Assembly (NCBI RefSeq): GCF_045679555.1
Contig: NC_092089.1
Location: 4,248,540-4,312,539, forward strand
Direction of reading: 5' to 3'
DNA length: 64,000 bases
DNA from: Salvelinus alpinus
Lineage: Eukaryota > Chordata > Actinopteri > Salmoniformes > Salmonidae
Below are positions 57,601-64,000 of this stretch, piece by piece. The translations under genes were made by a program, and so were the position numbers. Every line of letters starts with the position of its first letter. Within the stretch, counting starts at the first letter, position 1. The notes beneath the pieces were generated by a model. It worked only from the letters and a program-made list of their open reading frames with translations, searched no databases and had not been told where the DNA came from.

Positions 57601-60600
57601 TCGGTAAACTCAACATGTCTTTCCCCACATTGACTTGATCAACCAATGACATCAGTGTCCTCATGGAAAGCCACAGTGTCTTTGAGCCAAAGCCCAGGTC
57701 ATGGAAAGGCCACAGCGTCTTTGAGCCAAAGCGCAGGTCCTGGAAAGCCACAGCGTCTTTGAGCCAAAGCCCAGGTCATGGAAAGGCCACAGGGTCTTTG
57801 AGCCAAAGCCCAGGTCATGGAAAGGCCACAGCGTCTTTGAGCCAAAGCCCAGGTCATGGAAAGCCACAGTGTCTTTGAGCCAAAGCCCAGGTCATGGAAA
57901 GGCCACAGTGTCTTTGAGCCAAAGCCCAGGTCATGGAAAGGCCACAGTGTCTTTGAGCCAAAGCCCAGGTCCTGGAAAGGCCACAGTGTCTTTGAGCCAA
58001 AGCCCAGGTCATGGAAAGGCCACAGCGTCTTTGAGCCAAAGCCCAGGTCCTGGAAAGGCCACAGCGTCTTTGAGCCAAAGTCCAGGTCATGGAAAGGCCA
58101 CAGTGTCTTTGAGCCAAAGCCCCAGGTCATGGAAAGGCCACAGTGTCTTTGAGCCAAAGCCCAGGTCACGGAAAGCCACAGTGTCTTTGAGCCAAAGCCC
58201 AGGTCACGGAAAGGCCACAGTGTCTTTGAGCCAAAGCCCAGGTCCTGGAAAGGCCACAGCGTCTTTGAGCCAAAGCCCAGGTCATGGAAAGGCCACAGTG
58301 TCTTTGAGCCAAAGCGCAGGTCCTGGAAAGGCCACAGTGTCTTTGAGCCAAAGCGCAGGTCATGAAAAGACACAGTGTCTTTGAGCCAAAGCGCAGGTCC
58401 TGGAAAGCCACAGTGTCTTTGAGCCAAAGCTCAGGTCATGGAAAGCCACAGCGTCTTTGAGCCAAAGCTCAGGTCATGGAAAGCCACAGTGTCTTTGAGC
58501 CAAAGCGCAGGTCCTGGAAAGACACAGTGTCTTTGAGCCAAAGCGCAGGTCATGAAAAGCCACAGTGTCTTTGAGCCAAAGCCCAGGTCATGGAAAGCCA
58601 CAGTGTCTTTGAGCCAAAGCCCAGGTCCTGGAAAGACACAGTGTCTTTGAGCCAAAGCCCAGGTCATGGAAAGCCACAGTGTCTTTGAGCCAAAGCCCAG
58701 GTCATGGAAAGGCCACAGTGTCTTTGAGCCAAAGCCCAGGTCATCGAAAGGCCACAGTGTCTTTGAGCCAAAGCCCAGGTCCTGGAAAGGCCACAGTGTC
58801 TTTGAGCCAAAGCCCAGGTCATGGAAGGCCACAGTGTCTTTGAGCCAAAGCCCAGGTCATCGAAAGGCCACAGTGTCTTTGAGCCAAAGCCCAGGTCCTG
58901 GAAAGCCACAGTGTCTTTGAGCCAAAGCCCAGGTCATGGAAAGCCACAGTGTCTTTGAGCCAAAGCCCAGGTCATGGAAAGCCACAGGGTCTTTGAGCCA
59001 AAGCCCAGGTCATGGAACGCCACAGGGTCTTTGAGCCAAAGCCCAGGTAATCGAAAGGCAGTTTCGATACCACTCCTCTCTCTGTCTGTCTCTTCTCATG
59101 TTACTGATGCACACTATGACGCATAACCCTCCCGATTCCCAGACAGTAACAAATGGGGAATACAGCGGGGTGGGGGAGGGGAGCGGAGGGCAGTGACAGA
59201 TGGGGAATACAGCGGGGGGAGGAGGGGAGCGGAGGGCAGTGACAGATGGGGAATACAGCGGGGGGGAGGAGGGGAGCGGAGGGCAGTGACAGATGGGGAA
59301 TACAGCGGGGGGAGGAGGGGAGCGGAGGGCAGTGACAGATGGGGAATACAGCGGGGTGGGGGGGGGGAGCGGAGGGCAGTGACAGATGGGGAATACAGCG
59401 GGGTGGGGGGGGGAGCGGAGGGCAGTGACAGATGGGGAATACAGCGGGGTGGGGGGGGGAGCGGAGGGCAGTGACAGATGGGGAATACAGCGGGGTGGGG
59501 TGGGGGAGCGGAGGGCAGTGACAGATGGGGAATACAGCGGGGGGGGGGGGGGCAGTAATAGATGGGGAATACAGCGGGGGAGGGGAGCGGAGGGCAGTAA
59601 CAGTCTCTAGTGGGGGAAGAATCAGCCAGAGGTGTGGTCCACTGCCCCCAGGTACCTAACATATTAGGAATGGAGACCCCCCCCTCAGCAGGTGGTGAAA
59701 CCTGGGAGATGAGAGGAGGAGAGACCTCACGTTACCGGTGGTGAAACCTGGGAGATGAGGGGAGGAGAGACCTCACGTTACCGGTGGTGAAACCTGGGAG
59801 ATGAGGGGAGGAGAGACCTCACGTTACCGGTGGTGAAACCTGGGAGATGAGGGGAGGAGAGACCTCACGTTACCGGAAGTAGACCTGGGAGATGAGGGGA
59901 GGAGAGACCTCACGTTACCGGTGGTGAAACCTGGGAGATGAGGGGAGGAGAGACCTCACGTTACCGGAAGTAGACCTGGGAGATGAGGGGAGGAGAGACC
60001 TCACGTTACCGGTGGTGAAACCTGGGAGATGAGGGGAGGAGAGACCTCACGTTACCGGTGGTGAAACCTGGGAGATGAGGGGAGGAGAGACCTCACGTTA
60101 CCGGTGGTGAAACCTGGGAGATGAGGGGAGGAGAGACCTCACGTTACCGGAAGTAGACCTGGGAGATGAGAGGAGGAGAGACCTCACGTTACCGGTGGTG
60201 AAACCTGGGAGATGAGAGGAGGAGAGACCTCACGTTACCGGTGGTGAAACCTGGGAGATGAGAGGAGGAGAGACCTCACGTTACCGGTGGTGAAACCTGG
60301 GAGATGAGAGGAGGAGAGACCTCATGTTACCGGTGGTGAAACCTGGGAGATGAGGGGAGGAGAGACCTCACGTTACCGGTGGTGAAACCTGGGAGATGAG
60401 GGGAGGAGAGACCTCACGTTACCGGTAGTAGACCTGGGAGATGAGAGGAGGAGAGACCTCACGTTACCGGTGGTGAAACCTGGGAGATGAGAGGAGGAGA
60501 GACCTCACGTTACCGGTGGTGAAACCTGGGAGATGAGGGGAGGAGAGACCTCACGTTACCGGTGGTGAAACCTGGGAGATGAGGGGAGGCGATCCCTCAT

Positions 60601-62290
60601 GTTAACGGTGATGAAACCTGACACAGGGAGGTGATTTGAATAACGGACTGGCACGATTCCTCCTGAGGCCCGGTGGCGATGTCACTGCGTCAGGGCTGTT
60701 AGCATGAAACATGGGGTGGGGGAGGGATGACTTGTCTCAACTTGTGGGAAGGAGTAAACTGTAGGTAAATAGACAGGGGATCTTAACATGGGGTGGGGGG
60801 GGATGACTTGTCTCAACTTGTGGGAAGGAGTAAACTGTAGGTAAATAGACAGGGGATCTTAACATGGGGTGGGGGGGGATGACTTGTCTCAACTTGTGGG
60901 AAGGAGTAAACTGTAGGTAAATAGACAGGGGATCTTAACATGGGGTGGGGGGGGATGACTTGTCTCAACTTGTGGGAAGGAGTAAACTGTAGGCAAATAG
61001 ACAGGGGATCTTAACATGGGGTGGGGGGGGGGACTTGTCTCAACTTGTGGGAAGGAGTAAACTGTAGGTAAATAGACAGGGGATCTTAACATGGGGTGGG
61101 GGGGGGGGGACTTGTCTCAACTTGTGGGAAGGAGTAAACTGTAGGTAAATAGACAGGGGATCTTAACATGGGGTGGGGGGGGGGGGACTTGTCTCAACTT
61201 GTGGGAAGGAGTAAACTGTAGGCAAATAGACAGGGGATCTTAACATGGGGGGGGGGGGGGGGATCTTTTATCTACCACGTGGCCTTGTCCAATGCACATC
61301 GTTCGATCTCGTCTTCCTGTAAAACTGCACATCGTTATATCTCGTCTTCCTGTAAAACTGCACATCGTTCGATCTCGTCTTCCTGTAAAACTGCACATCG
61401 TTATATCTCGTCTTCCTGTAAAACTGCACATCGTTATATCTCGTCTTCCTGTAAAACTGCACATCGTTATATCTCGTCTTCCTGTAAAACTGCACATCGT
61501 TATATCTCGTCTTCCTGTAAAACTGCACATCGTTATATCTCGTCTTCCTGTAAAACTGCACATCGTTATATCTCGTCTTCCTGTAAAACTGCACATCGGT
61601 ATATCTCGTCTTCCTGTAAAACTGCACATCGTTATATCTCGTCTTCCTGTAAAACTGCACATCGTTATATCTCGTCTTCCTGTAAAACTGCACATCGTTA
61701 TATCTCGTCTTCCTGTAAAACTGCACATCGTTATATCTCGTCTTCCTGTAAAACTGCACATCGTTATATCTCGTCTTCCTGTAAAACTGCACATCATTAT
61801 ATCTCGTCTTCCTGTAAAACTGCACATCGTTATATCTCGTCTTCCTGTAAAACTGCACATCGTTATATCTCGTCTTCCTGTAAAACGGTGTTGAACGCTG
61901 TGCTTTGTGGACGTGCCAACTAAATACTTAGAATCTGATTCGGCTCAAAAGATGTTGCAGATTTTTGGAAATACTGATTATTTTTTATTGAAGTGAATTG
62001 AGTGTGCTCTCATTATCCACTAGTAGAGTTAAAAACATTTCCTACTGTGCTGCCGCAGGGAATATTCTCTAAACTCTTAGAGGTGTGTGTGTGTGTGTGT
62101 GCGTGCGGTATTTTTGAAATGCTCTATGTAAATGAAACATCAAAGTAGTGTTTTTAGAGATACTGATGACCTGTGACCTCTTCTCTGCGTGTTAGCCGAC
62201 TACAAAGAGAGCTTCAACACCATCGGGAACGTTGAGGAGATCGCCTACAACGCCGTCTCCTTCACCTGGGATGTCAACGACGAGGCCAAG
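45607..62290 (+). CDS. grhl2: Grainyhead-like transcription factor, 5' seven coding exons
   Basis: Joined exons: 45607-45626, 47038-47221, 51041-51487, 52059-52117, 55156-55315, 57080-57191 and 62196-62290, 1,077 nt or 359 codons, with all phases consistent. GRHL proteins are DNA-binding activators that control epithelial junction and barrier genes. The product starts [16 protein letters not shown]. It carries the N-terminal activation region ([27 protein letters not shown]), then [38 protein letters not shown], and the first half of the CP2/Grainyhead DNA-binding domain ([62 protein letters not shown]). The PVNLSLN, RVLDI and FTWDVN segments fit GRHL2 better than GRHL1 or GRHL3, as far as I recall those proteins. 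The rest of the DNA-binding domain and the dimerisation domain lie beyond the window. Salmonids carry extra paralogues, so the a/b assignment is open. Every intron contains tandem arrays. Confidence 0.93.
45757..45998 (-). mobile_element. tRNA-derived SINE in intron 1, antisense
   Basis: On the minus strand a B-box 'ggttcgatccc' (the + strand reads 'gggatcgaacccgggtctg' at about 45,941) and 'gctagaggcgtcactacaga' precede a body with 'cgcacaattggcccagcgtc' and the tail 'cttaactgacttgcc'. It is an abundant salmonid SINE, lacking the 5' end of its tRNA head. Confidence 0.8.
45999..46212 (+). mobile_element. LINE-like 3' tail in intron 1
   Basis: 'ttggttaagggcttgtaagt', 'gtcgacacctgttgtattag' and 'gcacatgtgacaaa' followed by a (GATTT)n end. 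This is a tail shared by many fish retroposons; the antisense SINE upstream probably landed in or beside it. Confidence 0.65.
46213..46553. other. Intron 1, nothing recognised
   Basis: Ordinary intronic sequence; no gene, repeat family or RNA seen. Confidence 0.5.
46554..46696. repeat. 71-bp tandem duplication in intron 1
   Basis: Two tandem copies of a 71-bp unit containing 'gcttggtgagaaacagcctg' and 'acaacaacagtagtggcttg', with a few differences. Confidence 0.93.
46883..47037 (+). repeat. 47-bp repeat carrying the exon 2 acceptor
   Basis: Tandem 47-bp units containing 'tccctccagtaggtgtctgg' and 'tgatttgtgttgtctcattg'. CCAGTAG occurs at 46,890-46,896, 46,937-46,943 and 46,984-46,990, and at the real acceptor 47,031-47,037. 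Each decoy is followed by gtgtctggtg, a close copy of the first ten bases of exon 2 (gcgtctggtg). The unit thus spans the intron-exon border. Confidence 0.93.
47038..47221 (+). CDS. grhl2: grhl2-like coding exon 2
   Basis: 184 nt coding for (K)[18 protein letters not shown] through LLYDYYK. It holds the most conserved N-terminal segment, [20 protein letters not shown] then [20 protein letters not shown]. The acceptor is TAG at 47,035-47,037, chosen because it completes the Lys codon from exon 1 (AA+G); the donor is GTGAGA at 47,222. It ends in phase 0. In the family this region acts as the transcription activation domain. Confidence 0.93.
47201..48620 (+). repeat. 41/48/55-bp array of exon 2 end plus donor
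   Basis: The last 21 nt of exon 2 ('ctgctctatgattactacaa' plus g, coding LLYDYYK) with the donor GTGAGAGGTCAGGGG and the start of the intron are repeated in tandem. I counted 30 donors including the real one at 47,222; one (about 48,071) is mutated to atgtgag. Unit lengths are 41, 48 and 55 bp, differing by a 7-bp 'aggggtc/aggggtt' element. Some units code LYDHYK ('tacgaccactac'). Confidence 0.95.
48704..48789. repeat. ~58-bp array, left part
   Basis: About one and a half copies of a 57-58 bp unit ('aaaccctacaacgtgctgct', 'actctgatgtgaaatctgac'). It is interrupted at 48,789 by an inserted element and continues at 50,626. Confidence 0.85.
48790..50625. mobile_element. 1,836-bp interspersed element in intron 2
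   Basis: Inserted in the ~58-bp array between two copies of GCTAGC (48,784-48,789 and 50,626-50,631). It begins CTGTTGAGGACAGAGGGCGC and ends AACGCTGGGGCTGTACAG, with 4-bp inverted ends CTGT/ACAG. It contains a 'gttccgctagcggaac' palindrome near the right end and an internal ~100-bp motif ('gtgttttcgctgtaaaacac', 'ttggctggattcacaagatg') in two copies near 50,010 and 50,410. No protein domain is seen; the 66-residue frame at 50,008 is probably chance. I recognise the sequence as a common salmonid repeat but cannot name its class. Confidence 0.7.
50626..50950. repeat. ~58-bp array, right part
   Basis: About six further copies of the 'ctgacagatcaacgtcaaac' unit, some shortened by loss of 'actctgacg'. 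Ends 90 nt before exon 3. Confidence 0.9.
51041..51487 (+). CDS. grhl2: grhl2-like coding exon 3
   Basis: 447 nt (149 codons, phase 0 at both ends): [20 protein letters not shown] to DASYPEEQE. Acceptor TTCTTCCTAG at 51,040, donor GTGAGG at 51,488. It contains [16 protein letters not shown], a VKTED segment (a possible sumoylation-like motif) and [10 protein letters not shown], matching the GRHL2 linker between the activation and DNA-binding domains. A Gly-rich [16 protein letters not shown] insert looks lineage-specific. Confidence 0.92.
51570..52044. repeat. 55-bp minisatellite in intron 3
   Basis: About 8.5 copies of a ~55-bp unit containing 'catgactgttctgttgttcc' and 'taatgacactatagtcccat', with a 6-bp 'tgttcc' indel. 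It fills most of the 571-bp intron. Confidence 0.94.
52059..52117 (+). CDS. grhl2: grhl2-like coding exon 4
   Basis: 59 nt coding [19 protein letters not shown] plus two bases. Acceptor 'tataatacag', donor GTAAGT at 52,118. It is a short, poorly conserved linker exon, supported by matching phases with exons 3 and 5 and by similarity in position and style to the GRHL2 'AEEYMYDQTS' segment. Confidence 0.82.
52140..55065. repeat. 17-bp minisatellite in intron 4 (~2.9 kb)
   Basis: About 170 copies of 'ctgctaccactactata' in three main forms (actata, agtcta, accata), arranged in mixed order with local duplicated runs. It fills nearly the whole 3,038-bp intron. Confidence 0.96.
55156..55315 (+). 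CDS. grhl2: grhl2-like coding exon 5
   Basis: 160 nt coding (A)[40 protein letters not shown] and [13 protein letters not shown]. Acceptor CTCAACAG at 55,155, donor GTGAGT at 55,316. [12 protein letters not shown] and the ISKVR/FSKVR boundary are signatures of the N-terminal edge of the Grainyhead DNA-binding domain. Confidence 0.94.
55316..55915 (+). repeat. ~36-bp donor-like array at start of intron 5
   Basis: The intron begins with the repeat: GTGAGTGGGAGGAGCCAGAG then 'tgttgtacag'. Units of about 30-40 bp follow, each ending CAG|GTGAG. I counted 16 intact CAG|GTGAG junctions after the real donor and one mutated (aatgtgag, near 55,832). It is strongly G-rich on the coding strand, and the minus strand stays open for 258 residues by chance. 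Confidence 0.93.
55975..57060. repeat. 39-bp minisatellite in intron 5
   Basis: About 28 copies of a 39-bp unit containing 'tggataatgatgtactgggt' and 'attgagctgaaccctggcc', with shortened units that lack 'cctggcctgg' parts. It ends 20 nt before exon 6, so the array lies across the branch-point region. Confidence 0.95.
57080..57191 (+). CDS. grhl2: grhl2-like coding exon 6
   Basis: 112 nt coding [37 protein letters not shown] plus one base of Ala. Acceptor TTCTCTCCAG, donor GTAAGA at 57,192. It is within the CP2/Grainyhead DNA-binding domain and near-identical in character to vertebrate GRHL2. Confidence 0.95.
57192..57610 (+). repeat. Four partial copies of exon 6 end plus donor
   Basis: Copies of the last ~48 nt of exon 6 ('tactggcattccagacaaca' onward, to 'gacatcg') with the following GTAA end at 57,304, 57,387, 57,510 and 57,603. 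They are separated by (CCTAA)n-like spacers. All copies carry ggcactcc in place of ggcattcc, so they share one ancestor. Confidence 0.93.
57655..59055. repeat. 39-bp minisatellite in intron 6
   Basis: About 36 copies of a 37-39 bp unit containing 'ggccacagtgtctttgagcc' and 'aaagcccaggtcatggaaa'. Variants are tcctgg, tcatcg, gtgtct/gcgtct and gcccag/gcgcag. Unit-length changes give frame-mixed open stretches on both strands. Confidence 0.95.
59140..59612. repeat. ~45-bp G-rich minisatellite
   Basis: About ten copies of 'agatggggaatacagcgggg' plus a variable G run (up to about 14 G near 59,540) and 'gagcggagggcagtgac'. It is strongly G-rich on the + (non-template) strand. Confidence 0.93.
59680..60610. 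repeat. 46-bp minisatellite in intron 6
   Basis: About 20 copies of a 46-bp unit containing 'acctcacgttaccggtggtg' and 'aaacctgggagatgagggga'. A shorter variant reads 'accggaagtagacctggg'. The last copies degenerate after 60,590. Confidence 0.95.
60705..61262. repeat. ~76-bp G-run minisatellite
   Basis: Seven to eight copies of a unit with 'acttgtctcaacttgtggga', 'gtaaatagacaggggatctt' and a G run that lengthens from 7 to about 15 toward the right end. Confidence 0.94.
61285..61888. repeat. 33-bp minisatellite in intron 6
   Basis: About 18 near-perfect copies of 'tcttcctgtaaaactgcaca' plus 'tcgttatatctcg'. Eleven codons per unit with no stop in several frames gives four long spurious frames of about 200 residues on both strands. 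Confidence 0.96.
61889..62195. other. Intron 6, 3' part
   Basis: Ordinary intron sequence with a short (GT)n tract at about 62,083-62,100. Ends with the exon 7 acceptor 'gcgtgttag'. Confidence 0.6.
62196..62290 (+). CDS. grhl2: grhl2-like coding exon 7 (last in window)
   Basis: 95 nt coding (A)[20 protein letters not shown] then [11 protein letters not shown]. Acceptor GTTAG at 62,195, donor GTAAGG at 62,291. It is the core of the CP2/Grainyhead domain. The remaining exons are outside the window. Confidence 0.95.
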
Positions 62291-62469
62291 GTAAGGAGAA
62301 ACATGACTGTTGGATACAGGTGCTTCGACAGAAGTGGAAACTTACTCTCCGTACCACACAGGAGACGGTGATCTGGAAAAGTTAACGAGTGAAAATATTT
62401 CTAGGGTCCTAAATCTTTGGAGGATGTTGGAATGCAGTATGTGGTAAATAATGAGTTCCGTCGTACCTG

Positions 62470-63358
62470 TCGTGCCATTATCCTCTCCCTGTTGGTCTGT
62501 CAGAAACAGGCCATTATCCGCTCCCTGTTGGTCTGTCAGAAACAGACCATTATCCGCTCCCTGTTGGTCTGTCAGAAACAGACCATTATCCGCTCCCTGT
62601 TGGGCCATTATCCTCTCCCTGTTGGTCTGTCAGAAACAGGCCATTATCCTCTCCTGTTGGTCTGTCAGAAACAGACCATTATCCTCTCCCTGTTGGTCTG
62701 TCAGAAACAGGCCATTATCCTCTCCTGTTGGTCTGTCAGAAACAGACCATTATCCTCTCCCTGTTGGTCTGTCAGAAACAGGCCATTATCCGCTCCCTGT
62801 TGGTCTGTCAGAAACAGACCATTATCCTCTCCCTGTTGGTCTGTCAGAAACAGGCCATTATCCACTCCCTGTTGGTCTGTCAGAAACAGACCATTATCCG
62901 CTCCCTGTTGGTCTGTCAGAAACAGACCATTATCCGCTCCCTGTTGGTCTGTCAGAAACAGACCATTATCCGCTCCCTGTTAGTCTGTCAGAAACAGACC
63001 ATTATCCTCTCCCTGTTGGTCTGTCAGAAACAGACCATTATCCTCTCCCTGTTGGTCTGTCAGAAACAGACCATTATCCTCTCCCTGTTGGTCTGTCAGA
63101 AACAGACCATTATCCGCTCCCTGTTGGTCTGTCAGAAACAGACCATTATCCTCTCCCTGTTGGTCTGTCAGAAACAGACCATTATCCTCTCCCTGTTGGT
63201 CTGTCAGAAACAGACCATTATCCTCTCCCTGTTGGTCTGTCAGAAACAGACCATTATCCTCTCCCTGTTGGTCTGTCAGAAACAGACCATTATCCTCTCC
63301 CTGTTGGTCTGTCAGAAACAGACCATTATCCTCTCCCTGTCGGTCTGTCAGAAACAGG
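62470..63358. repeat. 36-bp minisatellite in intron 7
   Basis: About 25 copies of a 36-bp unit containing 'cattatcctctccctgttgg' and 'tctgtcagaaacagac', with a few 35-bp and truncated copies in the left third. Twelve codons per unit gives long spurious open frames on both strands. Confidence 0.95.
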
Positions 63359-63744
63359 GAGCGTCCTCTGTGTTTCTCGGTAGTATTGTAGGTGTGACAC
63401 ACAGGGCAACTCTGAGGTACATAAAGGTTTCAGCTCAGATTTCAGCCCAGGTTTCAGCTCTGAAAGAGACCCAGCTCTCCAGATAAATACTGACTGTTAT
63501 GGACGGCCTCTGTTGAAACAGCCCACGACTGTCACTAGCTTGTTGGTCATGTGATTGGGAACGTAAATTATTTTGCATTGTTAAAAGGATGGATGTTATT
63601 CGCAAAGGAAATCCAATCTTGTCTTCCTGTATTGTGAGTTGGCCAGACATGCTGATGTTTTGTTCTCAGCTATGAAATGTGAACTCTCTTATTGTCTGTT
63701 GATGAGCGGCACCATGTGAATTGAATTGGTTTAGTTGGTAGATC
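63359..63744. other. Intron 7, nothing recognised
   Basis: Non-repetitive sequence apart from a small 'tttcagctcagatttcagcc' duplication. No exon with grhl2 similarity was found here. Confidence 0.5.
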
Positions 63745-64000
63745 ACACCGTTCTGATCAAACTGTCTGGACTATCAGAGTATGTAGGGTTCTGATCAAAC
63801 TGGACTATCAGAGTATGTAGGGTTCTGATCAGACTGGACTATCAGAGTATGTAGGGTTCTGATCAGACTGGACTATCAGAGTATGTAGGGTTCTGTTCAG
63901 ACTGTCTGGACTATCAGAGTATGTAGGGTTCTGATCAGACTGTCTGGACTATCAGAGTATGTAGGGTTCTGATCAGACTGGACTATCAGAGTATGTAGGG
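63745..64000. repeat. 34/38-bp minisatellite, cut by window end
   Basis: At least seven copies of 'ggactatcagagtatgtagg' plus 'gttctgatcagact', with a 'gtct' indel. It runs off the right edge. Confidence 0.9.

Noticed and set aside
55175..58832. Minus-strand frames of 210-263 residues
   Set aside because: Shadows of the ~36-bp and 39-bp arrays on the strand opposite the gene; no start or domain evidence.
62291..62371. Continuation of exon 7 past 62,290 ([17 protein letters not shown]...)
   Set aside because: The GTAAGG donor sits exactly where the family's exon ends, and the downstream residues do not resemble the expected continuation of the domain.
61240..63486. Several 190-310 residue frames on both strands
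   Set aside because: 33-bp and 36-bp arrays inside grhl2-like introns; frames stay open only because unit lengths are multiples of 3.

Overview
The window reads as vertebrate nuclear DNA from a salmonid-type fish. The evidence is a multi-exon gene with GT/AG introns that encodes a Grainyhead-like protein, tRNA-derived SINEs and LINE 3' tails of the kinds common in trout, salmon and char, and a very high load of minisatellites. Species is not resolved. Nothing here is prokaryotic, and most long open frames are artefacts of tandem arrays.

Layout. 0-3.3 kb: short arrays, one SINE and a LINE 3' end. 3.3-14.5 kb: one giant 49/57-bp minisatellite, followed by 30-bp, 6-bp and ~28-bp arrays to 15.8 kb. 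15.8-20.6 kb: a nearly complete non-LTR retrotransposon (LINE) with endonuclease and reverse transcriptase. Its frame is broken at a C run, and an NPGP 2A-like motif lies ahead of the endonuclease. 21.2-23.9 kb: a retroelement tail carrying a 565-bp dimeric tandem repeat. 23.9-24.5 kb: an inverted copy of the first LINE's 3' end. 24.5-25.2 kb: a telomere-like CCCTAA/CCTTAA tract. 25.2-31.55 kb: a second LINE, decayed and inflated by two internal arrays (47 bp in the endonuclease part, 72 bp in the RT part). 31.55-44.5 kb: more arrays (24, 51, 32, 68, 27/30 and 41 bp units) with two LTR-like insertions, one of them with a clear 5-bp target duplication.

45.6-64 kb: the only host gene, a grhl2-like transcription factor on the + strand. 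Seven coding exons (1,077 nt, 359 codons) run from the ATG at 45,607 to 62,290. All splice phases agree, and the gene continues past the window's right edge inside the CP2/Grainyhead DNA-binding domain. Every intron holds at least one minisatellite.

The most unusual observation is that four of the arrays or repeats in this gene include splice-site sequence. A 47-bp repeat ahead of exon 2 repeats its acceptor. The array after exon 2 repeats the last 21 nt of the exon plus the GTGAG donor about 30 times. The array after exon 5 repeats a CAG|GTGAG donor-like junction about 16 times. The last ~48 nt of exon 6 plus its donor recurs four times in intron 6. Whether these pseudo-sites are used cannot be told from sequence. 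Copy numbers below are estimates from array length divided by unit length unless stated as counted, and arrays of this kind are prone to assembly error.
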